A stretch of 64,000 nucleotides of DNA from JAHEKB01 sp049115575 (GTDB taxonomy: Bacteria; Bacteroidota; Bacteroidia; NS11-12g; UBA9320): positions 372,001-436,000 of the forward strand of contig JAGDZU010000001.1 of the NCBI GenBank assembly GCA_049115575.1. Direction: 5' to 3'. The notes under the pieces are model-generated. The model did no database searches. It was not told where the DNA came from and was given only the letters and a program-made list of their open reading frames with translations. Position 1 is the stretch's first letter. The number at the start of each line of letters is the position of its first letter. The position numbers and the translations under genes were made by a program. Positions 49,859 through 59,083 of this stretch are shown here, in pieces.

Positions 49859-50440
49859 TTAGAGCTGGTTCTGAGACAGTTCAAAGAACAATTCTGATCC
49901 TGCTCTTGGAGTTACAGAATTATAGCATTCTTCCATCTTTATTACTTTGAATTGTTCATTGAATAAAGCCAAGTATTCTGCTTTTGACCCTCCAAATGGA
50001 GGTCCATCATGTTTTTCAAAATTGAAGAGAACACCCGCTAATCTACCTTCTGGATTAAGAAGTTCGCCCATCTTTTTCACATAGGATTCCCTAAGATCTG
50101 GATGAAGGGCACAGAAAAAGGTCTGTTCCAAGATTACATCAAATGTTAATTTGAGATTAAAGAAATCTTCTATGATGTATTGACTTTCAGGGAATTCTGG
50201 AATGCGAGATAGGAATTCTTTTTTAGCCTCAGGTGCTAAATCGCAGATGTACACCTGCTTATAACCCTGTTTCCATAAATACTCCGCTTCATAGGCTCTA
50301 CCAGCACCTGGAATAAGAATTTGTGATTCTCTTTCAGGATGTTGTCTTAATACGTATTCTGTGAGAGGTGGGCTTGGGCTCCCTAAATCCCAACCAGTTT
50401 GCTTGTCTTTATACCTCTTACTCCAAAATGCAGCGTCCAT
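49859..50440 (-). CDS. TPMT-family SAM-dependent methyltransferase
   Basis: 193-residue methyltransferase of the thiopurine/thiol S-methyltransferase (TPMT) superfamily. FWSKRYKDKQTGWDLGSPSPPL is the family N-terminus, ILIPGAGRAYEAEYLWKQGY is SAM motif I, and VILEQTFFCALHPDLRESYVKKM is typical of the group. Plant and bacterial relatives methylate halides or thiols; the substrate here is unknown. It follows the OM-barrel gene with a 1-nt shared junction (50440). Confidence 0.9.
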   Translation of the reverse strand: MDAAFWSKRYKDKQTGWDLGSPSPPLTEYVLRQHPERESQILIPGAGRAYEAEYLWKQGYKQVYICDLAPEAKKEFLSRIPEFPESQYIIEDFFNLKLTFDVILEQTFFCALHPDLRESYVKKMGELLNPEGRLAGVLFNFEKHDGPPFGGSKAEYLALFNEQFKVIKMEECYNSVTPRAGSELFFELSQNQL

Positions 50441-51312
50441 TAGCTATTAGTGGTGTCGTTCTTTTTGGGTTTATTATTCTTCTTTGGTTCCAACTTTCGC
50501 TTCTCTATTGGTGGAGGCGGAGGTGGGGGTGGAGGATCTTTCTCAATTGGTGGATCCTTATAAGTGGGAGTGGAAGGCTTAGTTGGACTTGTTCCCGTCC
50601 TCGGCTTGCGCTCATGTCTATAGAATTGAAAACGAATCCCGGCATTAATCAGTAACATATCTGTTTCGCTAAATACATGAGGGTATTTCAATACTGGGCC
50701 TGTTTGATAAATGTCTTCCAAAGGCATGACTGCACCAGTTTCTCCTTCTGTATAAGTCACAGACGATTCCAATATGATACTTCTATTTAATTGATATGTA
50801 ACCCCAACTGTTGCGCCATAGTGAAACCTGTTCGTATAAACTACCTTATCAGTTTGTGTAAAGGATTCAAACTGAAGATTTCTTTCAGGGTGTTGAGCAG
50901 TAATGTTTTGTTGAGTATTGAAAGTTCTATATCCCAATTGTCCTTGAAAAAAGGGTTGAAGATTGCTTTGACCAAAGTTAACCCTAGCCAAACCAAATAG
51001 CCCAAACATGGAGTTTCGAACCTCTAGGTCACCATAATCTTCATTTGGAACATCTAATAATACCGGTTCAAAGTCTTTACTGCCCATGGAAGCAAAATCC
51101 AAACGGCCTCCATATTGAAAAGACATAGTTGAAAAGGGGTATTTTCTGCTCAGAAAAGTGAAATGCATTCCGTGGCCATCATCATAATTAACGGCCTTTA
51201 AACCGTTCTGAGGGCAAGCTCTATAATAACCTAGGCCAAAGCTACCTCTAGCTTCTTGTGCCATGCTTAACAACGGGAATGCCAATAAAAATAGTAGTGT
51301 GAATTGCTTCAT
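50440..51312 (-). CDS. Outer-membrane barrel with Pro/Lys-rich C-terminal tail
   Basis: 290-residue exported protein with a signal peptide (MKQFTLLFLLAFPLLSMAQ). Residues 20-230 have the strand pattern of an outer-membrane barrel (GSFGLGYYRACPQ, MHFTFLSRKYPF, FRFGATVGVTYQLNRSIILESSVTYTEGE-like segments, LINAGIRFQFYRHERK). Unusually, the barrel is followed by a tail of about 55 residues rich in Pro, Lys and Thr (TSPTKPSTPTYKDPP, a run of nine Pro, KKNNKPKKNDTTNS), which presumably extends into the periplasm. Function unknown; the tail may contact peptidoglycan or other partners. Confidence 0.68.
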   Translation of the reverse strand: MKQFTLLFLLAFPLLSMAQEARGSFGLGYYRACPQNGLKAVNYDDGHGMHFTFLSRKYPFSTMSFQYGGRLDFASMGSKDFEPVLLDVPNEDYGDLEVRNSMFGLFGLARVNFGQSNLQPFFQGQLGYRTFNTQQNITAQHPERNLQFESFTQTDKVVYTNRFHYGATVGVTYQLNRSIILESSVTYTEGETGAVMPLEDIYQTGPVLKYPHVFSETDMLLINAGIRFQFYRHERKPRTGTSPTKPSTPTYKDPPIEKDPPPPPPPPPIEKRKLEPKKNNKPKKNDTTNS

Positions 51313-51338
51313 AACCTTATTAAGGCAAAGATGGTGCC

Positions 51339-51680
51339 TTATTTTAGCTTTTTATTAGCTTTATGTCTTTCACTATCTCTGCTTGTCTTCTTTTCTAGAT
51401 TCTTGAGAAGCGCTTCTTCTAGCTTTATGTTGTTTTGGTTAGCCAAACAGCATAGGACAAAAAGCACGTCTGCCATTTCATCTGCCAGTTCAGACTTTGG
51501 TTCGCCAGCCTTAAAACTCTGCTCACCCTGAGTTCGAGCCATAATGCTTGCAAATTCACCTACTTCCTCCATCAATAATGCTGTATTGGTAAGCTGATCA
51601 AAGTATCGTACACCAGTTGTATTGATCCATTGATCTACTTTTTCTTGGTAGCGATTAAACGTTAAATCCTTATTAAGCAT
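51339..51680 (-). CDS. MazG-like nucleotide pyrophosphohydrolase
   Basis: 113-residue all-alpha NTP pyrophosphatase of the MazG-like superfamily, expected to hydrolyse nucleoside triphosphates to monophosphates. The start is ATG 51680 (MLNKDLTFNRYQEKVDQW). The metal-binding motifs are EExxE at 38-42 (LLMEEVGEF) and ExxD at 68-71 (DEMADVLFVLCCLAN), in the family's usual order. It has a single domain and is likely a dimer. The nucleotide preference is unknown. It is transcribed on its own, 35 nt before the DUF5686 gene on the same strand. Confidence 0.9.
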   Translation of the reverse strand: MLNKDLTFNRYQEKVDQWINTTGVRYFDQLTNTALLMEEVGEFASIMARTQGEQSFKAGEPKSELADEMADVLFVLCCLANQNNIKLEEALLKNLEKKTSRDSERHKANKKLK

Positions 51681-51730
51681 ATTGCAAGTAATCATTCATT
51701 AATCGGAAATCATAACAAAAAAGAAGGCTA

Positions 51731-54175
51731 TTAGAAGCTCCACGTATTTCTGCTGGCATCATAGGGTTCTATGGAGAATTTAACCCCATTTCTGAATCCA
51801 AAATCATTGGATTGAGCCATTACATAATAAACACCTAGACGAACTCTCTGTCTGCCCAATTTAAATATTCGATTGATTCCGTAGAACAATTCGCTGTATT
51901 GATAGTCGCGTTCTGGAGCATATAGAAATCCAGCGCCAGCCATGGAACGAATACCAGTTTGCCTCAATCCGGGGACTCTACTTGTAATAAAGCCGTTAAA
52001 CTGATGTAAGAAATGAGCCTCAAAGAACCAGTTAAAGGTTGGAAAAGTACTGTCAATCATCTGAAAGGTATACATAGAAGGAGTGAAGAGGTATCTATCT
52101 CCACCTCTTTGGTATTTGTAATCCATCACACTTAATGCTGTGGTATCAAAGAACTTTCCGATAGTAAAGTTGTATTCAGAAGTTCCTATAGTTCCTATGT
52201 TGAATAATTGTCTTATCCCAAACTCACCATATTCATATTGATTATTCGCATTGAGCAATCCAGGCCAAGACCTCCTGTATTCCAATGAAAAGGTAGGGTA
52301 TGCTGATCCTAGTATAATTTTTTCATGAGGTTCTTGCAAATACAGTTGTTTTGGAGTGTAAGAGATTCCGAAACTTGTAGCAAAATTGGTGGACTCGGGA
52401 AATAATATGGGAGTATTGTTTTCAAACAATGAATCTCCACCAGATGCGAATTTGAAATCGCCTAGATCCGAACGATTCACGTATCGCGCTCCAATACTCA
52501 GATAAAACCCATTGAACAACTCAGTCCTGTGATTGAGATAGAGATATGATTGCTCATAAAAGTTATCTCTTCTAATAATATCTCCTATAGTAGCAAACTG
52601 ATTTACAAAGCCAAAATATCGCCCTGCATTCAAAGTAATACGAGATCGTTTTTTAGGATTGTAAAGAAAACTGGTATTGATATTTCCCTTAAAGTCTTGG
52701 TTGAGAAAACCGTAGTTCAGAAATGGTGTGAAACTAATGCTTTTTCTCTTTGGGAACCTTTTGTAGTAACTCACTGAATATCTGACTCTCCAGCCGCCAA
52801 TTGCTAAGGGGTCTAAGACATTAATTAGGGGGTCGAAACTCCAATTGACCTTCTTTTCTCTATTTCTGTAACCCATTCCATATAAGGTGAGCTTCATCAA
52901 GTTAATGGAGTTGAAAGCTGAATCTATAGAGTCTAAATACTCCTTGCTGTTTTTGTATCTTTTTAAGCTGTCTTGATATTGCACAAAGGCCTGTTCATCT
53001 CTACTGAGCGGGAGTGGTCTAATACTTGCCCAATATCCGCTGTCTCTCTCATAGGCATCTTCATGAGTTCGCCCAAGTTCAGCATTGAAAAATCGTTTGT
53101 GATAGGAAGAATCAAATGAGAATTGATCATAGCGCACCATACAATTACCCAACCATTTAGCGCTTGTTGTTTTAGCTACCCAAGAGAATTCTTGTTTTTC
53201 AACTATATGTATACTATCTACAAAGTTGTAAGTCTGCTTAATACTAAATTCATCATATCGTACTAAAGAGGACTTAGGAAAGCTTAAATCAACCTCCTTA
53301 ATTGCCCACAGGCTATCATAGACCTCTATGGTTCCTTTCAACAGTGCGTTGCCAAGCTTTCTTGGAGTAACTTGTATCTTATAAATCTTTTGATCACCCT
53401 CATAATATGATCCCAGAAGTTTAAACTTATAGGAGAGAAAAGTGGTTGGACTGAAAGGTGAAACATAGCTGTTGTCTCCCAGCTTTCTTATAACTAAGAG
53501 ATTCTGATAGAAATTGAAATCAGCGTCAGTTGTAGATGTATAAAATAAATTAGTTTGGCTCCCATAGCGCTCTGCGGCCATCTTAATTTCTTTGCGTTTG
53601 TTGGGTTCTTGGGTGTGTACTATGAACTTTCCTTCAAATAGATTTAAATCTGGTATGCTGTCTTTGCCAGATAGAAAACTCACTTCCTCTATTCGCTCTT
53701 TGTCCACTTTTTTTCGCTTCTTTATTTGCTCAGAACTCTTAACATAGAGATTGTATTTGTAGCTATTGTATTGGTCTTGATATCTCCATTTATTGTCGAT
53801 TACATTTTTGATAACCTCATAAGAATAATCACGTTTCTTTAGGTTCACATTTATCCCGTCAATTTCGTGAGTAGACTCTTTCATCCAGATGTTTTTTACC
53901 TGATCAGAATTCATGACTACATCAATCTGTTGAGTTTCAAAACCAATGAGCATATAGCTTATACGATTCAAGCCCTCTTCTAGCCTTATTTCATATTGCC
54001 CGTCTTCATTGGTAACCGTGCCCTCATTGCTGTGCTGAACTCTTACATATACAGAAGATAGTGGCTGATTGTCTGCATTGTAGACATATCCTCGTAGCAC
54101 ATGATAGTTCTGAGCAAAAGAAAAAGAGCTCAGAAAAAGCAGGAATAGAAATAGGAGCTTACGCAAACTGTTCAT
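51731..54175 (-). CDS. DUF5686 outer-membrane protein with N-terminal CarboxypepD_reg-like domain
   Basis: 814-residue exported protein. A signal peptide (MNSLRKLLFLFLLFLSSFSFA) precedes a carboxypeptidase regulatory-like beta-sandwich (about 25-110: LRGYVYNADNQPLSSVYVRVQHSNEGTVTNEDGQYEI). The following DUF5686 region (about 110-400) has SYEVIKNVIDNKWRYQ. The C-terminal half is a large beta-barrel with repeated aromatic-rich strands (YRRSWPGLLN, RVRLGVYYVMAQS) ending in Trp-Ser-Phe, a barrel-terminal aromatic as recognised by the BAM machinery. It is probably an outer-membrane transport or assembly protein; the cargo is unknown. Confidence 0.82.
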   Translation of the reverse strand: MNSLRKLLFLFLLFLSSFSFAQNYHVLRGYVYNADNQPLSSVYVRVQHSNEGTVTNEDGQYEIRLEEGLNRISYMLIGFETQQIDVVMNSDQVKNIWMKESTHEIDGINVNLKKRDYSYEVIKNVIDNKWRYQDQYNSYKYNLYVKSSEQIKKRKKVDKERIEEVSFLSGKDSIPDLNLFEGKFIVHTQEPNKRKEIKMAAERYGSQTNLFYTSTTDADFNFYQNLLVIRKLGDNSYVSPFSPTTFLSYKFKLLGSYYEGDQKIYKIQVTPRKLGNALLKGTIEVYDSLWAIKEVDLSFPKSSLVRYDEFSIKQTYNFVDSIHIVEKQEFSWVAKTTSAKWLGNCMVRYDQFSFDSSYHKRFFNAELGRTHEDAYERDSGYWASIRPLPLSRDEQAFVQYQDSLKRYKNSKEYLDSIDSAFNSINLMKLTLYGMGYRNREKKVNWSFDPLINVLDPLAIGGWRVRYSVSYYKRFPKRKSISFTPFLNYGFLNQDFKGNINTSFLYNPKKRSRITLNAGRYFGFVNQFATIGDIIRRDNFYEQSYLYLNHRTELFNGFYLSIGARYVNRSDLGDFKFASGGDSLFENNTPILFPESTNFATSFGISYTPKQLYLQEPHEKIILGSAYPTFSLEYRRSWPGLLNANNQYEYGEFGIRQLFNIGTIGTSEYNFTIGKFFDTTALSVMDYKYQRGGDRYLFTPSMYTFQMIDSTFPTFNWFFEAHFLHQFNGFITSRVPGLRQTGIRSMAGAGFLYAPERDYQYSELFYGINRIFKLGRQRVRLGVYYVMAQSNDFGFRNGVKFSIEPYDASRNTWSF

Positions 54176-54235
54176 AAAACGTCACTTGGACAGAATTGTT
54201 ACTATCCAAAAAAAGGTATTTGTTAGGAAAGGAAA

Positions 54236-54243
54236 TAACTTTG
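54236..54243 (+). promoter_or_regulatory. -7 promoter element of gpmI
   Basis: TAACTTTG, perfect TAnnTTTG, ending 4 nt before the gpmI ATG, so the transcript is probably leaderless. Confidence 0.65.
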
Positions 54244-54247
54244 CTTC

Positions 54248-55771
54248 ATGAATTCTACGAAAAGGGTAATTCTCATGATATTAGACGGTTGGGGTATAGG
54301 AAAACACGACCAATCCGATGCCATTCATCAAGCCAACACCCCTTTTATGGATTCATTACATTCATCTGTTCCTCATTCTAAACTGAAAACATTTGGAGAA
54401 AATGTTGGATTGCCTCAAGGGCAAATGGGAAATTCCGAGGTTGGGCATATGAACATAGGAGCAGGGAGAGTGGTGTGGCAGATGTTGGTTAGAATTAATA
54501 AGGCCTTTAAAGATGAGACTGTTCAGGAATTGGAAGGATTTAAGAAGTTGGTTGAGCTCGCAAAAGCAAATCCATCTAGAAAAATCCATTTAATGGGCTT
54601 GGTTTCCAAGGGTGGTGTACATTCATCTCAAGAACATTTATTGGAGCTGTGCCAATTGCTAGATAGAGAATCATTGAGTAGTAGAAGCTATATACATGCG
54701 TTCACAGATGGGAGGGATACAGACCCGCATTCAGCTAAAGATTATTTAAACGAAGTGGTTCATGACCATAGGTTAGGACAAGCACAAATAGCCAGTGTTT
54801 GTGGGCGTTATTACGCTATGGATAGAGACCAAAGATGGGAGAGAACCAATAAAGCATATGACCTCCTGGTTAATGGACTTGGGCCAAAGTATGAAAGTGT
54901 AGAACAGGCCGTTCAATCTTCATATGACGACGGAATCACGGACGAGTTTATAAAGCCGAGGAAAGTAATTACCAAAGAAGGTGAAATAGCCATTTCTGAA
55001 GATGATATAGTTCTCTGTTTCAACTTTAGAACAGATAGGGCAAGACAAATAACCCGCGTATTAACTCAGGAAAATATGGAGGAGTTTAATATGAAAACCC
55101 AAGCCATGCATTATTTCACTCTGACCAATTACGATAAGACCTATGAAGGGGTGAATGTTTTATTTGGAGACCAAGATTTGAAACAAACCCTAGGTGAGGT
55201 TCTAGCCAATAAAGGACTTAAACAGTTGAGAGCAGCTGAAACTGAAAAGTATCCTCATGTTACATTCTTTTTTAATGGAGGACGAGAAGAATCATTTGCT
55301 GGTGAAGACAGACTCTTGGTAAATTCACCCAAGGTGGCTACCTATGATTTACAGCCCGAGATGAGCGCTCCAGAATTGAAAGACAAACTCAGAGAGAGAA
55401 TAGAATCAGAGAAGTATGATTTCATCTGTGTGAATTTCGCTAACCCTGACATGGTGGGCCATACGGGTGTTTTTAGCGCAATTAAAACAGCCTGTGAAAC
55501 CGTTGATTCTTGTGTTGAAGAATTGGTTGGAGTGGGCAAAGAACACAACTACTCTTTTATTATTATAGCAGATCATGGAAACGCAGACAAGGCTATTAAT
55601 GAAGATGGTACTCCAAACACGGCGCATACCACCAATCTGGTTCCATGTTATATAGTGTCTGATGAAAATCTGAACACCTCTGATGGAGTACTTGCAGATA
55701 TAGCTCCTACGGTTTTGAAAATGATGGGAGTAAACCAACCTCAAGAAATGACAGGGCAAAGTTTGGTATAA
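54248..55771 (+). CDS. gpmI: 2,3-bisphosphoglycerate-independent phosphoglycerate mutase
   Basis: Mn-dependent glycolytic enzyme interconverting 3- and 2-phosphoglycerate; 507 residues. MILDGWG carries the first metal-binding Asp, GNSEVGHMNIGAGR contains the phosphoserine nucleophile (Ser63), and the C-terminal blocks include NFANPDMVGHTG and ADHGNADK for the second metal site. The domain layout is the normal alkaline-phosphatase-like one with the phosphotransferase insertion. It stands alone, with a -7 element 4 nt before the ATG. A hairpin at 55777-55799 follows. Confidence 0.97.
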   Translation: MNSTKRVILMILDGWGIGKHDQSDAIHQANTPFMDSLHSSVPHSKLKTFGENVGLPQGQMGNSEVGHMNIGAGRVVWQMLVRINKAFKDETVQELEGFKKLVELAKANPSRKIHLMGLVSKGGVHSSQEHLLELCQLLDRESLSSRSYIHAFTDGRDTDPHSAKDYLNEVVHDHRLGQAQIASVCGRYYAMDRDQRWERTNKAYDLLVNGLGPKYESVEQAVQSSYDDGITDEFIKPRKVITKEGEIAISEDDIVLCFNFRTDRARQITRVLTQENMEEFNMKTQAMHYFTLTNYDKTYEGVNVLFGDQDLKQTLGEVLANKGLKQLRAAETEKYPHVTFFFNGGREESFAGEDRLLVNSPKVATYDLQPEMSAPELKDKLRERIESEKYDFICVNFANPDMVGHTGVFSAIKTACETVDSCVEELVGVGKEHNYSFIIIADHGNADKAINEDGTPNTAHTTNLVPCYIVSDENLNTSDGVLADIAPTVLKMMGVNQPQEMTGQSLV

Positions 55772-55799
55772 AAAAAGCGCCCGGATAAAATCCAGGCGC
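55771..55799 (-). terminator. Terminator of the 1048-residue T9SS gene
   Basis: Stem GCGCC-C-GGA / TCC-A-GGCGC (55777-55799, one internal mismatch); on the minus strand it is followed by T6. It lies between the convergent gpmI and T9SS genes. Confidence 0.75.
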
Positions 55800-55827
55800 A
55801 ACTAAAACGTCAATTTATCAATACCAA

Positions 55828-58800
55828 TTATTTAATCAACTTAATGATCTTGGCTTCGTTATCTCTGCTCACGCGTAGGAAGTAGATTCCTTGACTTAGG
55901 TGAGACAGATTTGTAATCTTATGCTGGCTCTGACGCAGATTGCCTTTCAGTGTTTCAGAATAGAGAACAGCTCCAGTTACATCCAGAAGTTCTACTTGAA
56001 CTTCTAAAGCTCCTTTGCTTAAGCTAACGTTTATCTCATCTTCAAATGGCATTGGCCATCCTAACACTTCCCAGTCGCTGTTCTTATGTAAAACAACCAC
56101 ATCGGAGTACTCAAAATCTGCATTATAATCAACCTGCTTTATTCTGTAGTAAATGTCGTCTTGTGTTAAATCATAAACATATAAATCTAAATAGTCATAG
56201 TTTGTAATTTCATCCGTGTTACCAGCTGCAGGGGTTTGTCCTACAGTAACAAAGTTCTCTCCGTCAAGACTGCGTTGCACTTCAAAGTGACTGTTGTCTT
56301 GCTCAGAGGCTGTGACCCAATCTATTTTTGCATGCTTGTCTTCCCAATCTGCAGACACCGATAACCAATGTACAGGCAAGATAGGAGGCATACCCGCAGA
56401 AATATGGAACCCAAAGTCGTTTCCACCATCCGTTTCACCATAGTTGATGTAAGTGGCTGTTTCCGTTAAACTATCATTAGTTGTAGTATTCAAGTTTTGT
56501 AAAGGAGTTCCAATGATTTGAGGCCTAGTTAAGAAAGAACCTAAGGAATCAATCATAAACAGATAGATACCGTTGGCTCCATTAGAATACGCTGAATCTA
56601 TGATATAATCACCTGAATCAATGGCACCGTTCTCATTGGCATCCCTGTATAGATGAACAATCACTGTGCTTTCTATAGAATCAATATCTCTGTTATAAGT
56701 TCCTGATGAATCTACATCATAGAATACCACACCAGACATCATATTAATAGCAGGACCTGTTAAACATCCACATGCTTCAACATCAATAGCTCCTGAGTAT
56801 AAAGAATCTACTTTGGTACCTAAACCAGTTGCTCTATCAATAGAATAGAATGTATTCATTGGATAACCAGTTTTAGATATAATACCTGTAGTACCATAAA
56901 GATCACCATTATTATAGTATCCCATTCCCTCCATGTCACCTACCCCAATGTCAGCAATAACTGTGGCAGAACCATCTGTAGGATCAATTGATATGTATCT
57001 TGTGGAGTCTCCTGTTCCAGCTAAATTGTTAATGGCTAACAATTCTCCAGTGATGGGATTAAACGAAATATCATCAATGGCTGGTTTTATGTTGGGACCA
57101 GAGATTTCTACATAATCAATTCCTGCTCCAAAAAAATCTTCAATGAGAGTGCCAGTACTTCTATCAATGGCTATAAGCAAATCATTACTTGCAGATTCCG
57201 TTGCTTCAGTTCCGTAAAGAATATCATTTAATGGGTCAAATCCCATACCATCAATATCAACAAAGTCGTGGATAGTTGGTGTTCCGCCTATTGTTCCGCT
57301 ACCTGAACCTATACCGGTACCAACCGCATTAAACTGTCCAGTTTGGAGTTCTATCCAGCCCAATTGAGCGGCATCAGCGGCCCATACTGTATCCATCCCT
57401 AATTTAATAGCTAGAGATTCAATTTCATCTCTTCCGGTTACTTGACCTATGTATTGGTTTTTCCCTGTAAGTCTATTGATCATATAGTATCTATCTTCAG
57501 CACTTTGATCATCAGCAATACCAAGACATAAAGATCTCGGACCAATCATTCCAAACCAGGCCTCAGCAGTGTCATTGGCAAAGTCTGCAGTTGTAAATGC
57601 AAATGCCGTATCCGTAGTCATAATAGTTACTGGATCTAAATCATCCATGACCAAAACAATAGCAACATGTGTTAATTGATTTGAAAAGGTCATGCTATAG
57701 TAACCAAGTGGATCAGACAGCGTAGAGTCTATTATTTCATCTTGGTCATATACACCATTAGAATCAGCGTCATTATAAAGCCTTACCTCTACAGCACCAG
57801 ATCCATGTAAATCACCTGAATTAAAGGTTTCAGAGGCATCCACATCCATATAAAGTCTTCCGTAGGCCGTTCGCTGGTTTTTACCACTCAACTGTAAATC
57901 AAATGATAAATCTGAACTGCTTGCATTCACCTGATGAATTTCTACAGCAATGGTATTTACCCCATTTATAAGAAATGAATCTAATACTTCATAAACCTGA
58001 AAATCACCTTCGTCAGCAGCAGAAATGGCACTCAGTGCGTAAGTTGTATAGACATTGGTGTCTGGCATATTGTAACGCAACGCCTCTTTTCCATTAATGT
58101 ATATCACCGCTCCGTCATCGCACATTAGACTTAAATCCAAATGTGTGTAGCTAGGATTAGTTAATGAAAATTCTTTCCTGAAATAGGTAGTTTGATATTT
58201 ATTGTTGGCATCAGAACCATAAGATATCGTAGTATTTATAGTTGCTCCATCAATAGTACCATATCCGAATACCGCATCTCCTGAAGACCATCCTGCGTCG
58301 TTAAATCCAGAATCTCTCCAACTTGTACCTTGGTCTGTACCATCATCTAGATAGTTCCAAGTTCCTCCACTTAGGAAAATAGCATCCACTTTTTCGGCAG
58401 AAACCTCAAGGTCAAAGCCTAAATCGGAACTTCCACCACTTCTATTGTGTAATTCAACGGCTATAACATTGACTCCGTCAACAAAAAAGGTGTCCGGAAC
58501 GGCATATGTTGTATAATCTCCTTCATCTGCACCTGCAACAGTTGCAGAGGCATAGGAACTATAAGACCAACTTCCCGGCATATTGTAGGTATGAGCCAGC
58601 TTACCGTTAATGTAAATAGCGGCGCCATCATCACATAATAAACTTAAATAGATATAAGTGTAATCAGGTGAAGAAATAGTTACCTCTTTTCTGAAATAGG
58701 TAGTGGGATATTTATTGCTGGCATCTGAACCATAAGATACAGTTGTACCTAAAGTAGTTCCAAAAATTCCACCATAACCCAATACGGCATTTCCAGTTGA

Positions 58801-58974
58801 CCAGCCTGCATCATTAAATCCAGAATCTACCCAGGAGGTACCCTGATCAGATCCATCATCTAGATATTTCCAGCTGCTAACCTTGCTAATAAGTGTAGTT
58901 TGCGCCATTGACGTAACACTCACAAACAGAGTGAGATACATCAAAAAATTACGCACAGAAATAGACGTTTTCAT
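55828..58974 (-). CDS. Large T9SS-secreted protein with duplicated N-terminal domain
   Basis: 1048-residue secreted protein with signal peptide MKTSISVRNFLMYLTLFVSVTSMA. Two copies of a galactose-binding-like domain occur at about 33-195 and 203-365; each opens with W-x-YLDDG-x-DQGTSW and has AVxGYG, YIYLSL/LDLSLMCDDGAxIYINGK and FFVDGVNVIAVELH-like strands. Then come an SdrD B-like domain (VRLYNDADSNGVYDQDE), a long beta-propeller-like region with repeated GxxYGxx units, a second SdrD B-like domain (HLYRDANENGAIDSGD), and a C-terminal sorting domain of divergent form (GWPMPFEDEIN ... KIIKLIK). The Asp-rich DxNxNGxxD turns suggest calcium binding. No enzymatic site was recognised; adhesion is plausible. 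Confidence 0.83.
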   Translation of the reverse strand: MKTSISVRNFLMYLTLFVSVTSMAQTTLISKVSSWKYLDDGSDQGTSWVDSGFNDAGWSTGNAVLGYGGIFGTTLGTTVSYGSDASNKYPTTYFRKEVTISSPDYTYIYLSLLCDDGAAIYINGKLAHTYNMPGSWSYSSYASATVAGADEGDYTTYAVPDTFFVDGVNVIAVELHNRSGGSSDLGFDLEVSAEKVDAIFLSGGTWNYLDDGTDQGTSWRDSGFNDAGWSSGDAVFGYGTIDGATINTTISYGSDANNKYQTTYFRKEFSLTNPSYTHLDLSLMCDDGAVIYINGKEALRYNMPDTNVYTTYALSAISAADEGDFQVYEVLDSFLINGVNTIAVEIHQVNASSSDLSFDLQLSGKNQRTAYGRLYMDVDASETFNSGDLHGSGAVEVRLYNDADSNGVYDQDEIIDSTLSDPLGYYSMTFSNQLTHVAIVLVMDDLDPVTIMTTDTAFAFTTADFANDTAEAWFGMIGPRSLCLGIADDQSAEDRYYMINRLTGKNQYIGQVTGRDEIESLAIKLGMDTVWAADAAQLGWIELQTGQFNAVGTGIGSGSGTIGGTPTIHDFVDIDGMGFDPLNDILYGTEATESASNDLLIAIDRSTGTLIEDFFGAGIDYVEISGPNIKPAIDDISFNPITGELLAINNLAGTGDSTRYISIDPTDGSATVIADIGVGDMEGMGYYNNGDLYGTTGIISKTGYPMNTFYSIDRATGLGTKVDSLYSGAIDVEACGCLTGPAINMMSGVVFYDVDSSGTYNRDIDSIESTVIVHLYRDANENGAIDSGDYIIDSAYSNGANGIYLFMIDSLGSFLTRPQIIGTPLQNLNTTTNDSLTETATYINYGETDGGNDFGFHISAGMPPILPVHWLSVSADWEDKHAKIDWVTASEQDNSHFEVQRSLDGENFVTVGQTPAAGNTDEITNYDYLDLYVYDLTQDDIYYRIKQVDYNADFEYSDVVVLHKNSDWEVLGWPMPFEDEINVSLSKGALEVQVELLDVTGAVLYSETLKGNLRQSQHKITNLSHLSQGIYFLRVSRDNEAKIIKLIK

Positions 58975-59022
58975 AGTGTAGTAGTTAATAAATGGTTAAT
59001 AATCTAGCCCGTAAGCTATGGG

Positions 59023-59030
59023 CAAATATA
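59023..59030 (-). promoter_or_regulatory. -7 promoter element of the 1048-residue T9SS gene
   Basis: On the minus strand TATATTTG, perfect TAnnTTTG, preceded by TTG 19 nt upstream (about 59050-59052). The leader to ATG 58974 is about 45 nt. Confidence 0.75.
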
Positions 59031-59071
59031 CTACATTTTTAAGAATATGCAATGAATGTATCTTATGGGAA

Positions 59072-59079
59072 TATATTTG
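59072..59079 (+). promoter_or_regulatory. -7 promoter element of the antiporter gene
   Basis: TATATTTG, perfect TAnnTTTG, ending 4 nt before ATG 59084, so the mRNA is probably leaderless. Confidence 0.65.
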
Positions 59080-59083
59080 CTTT

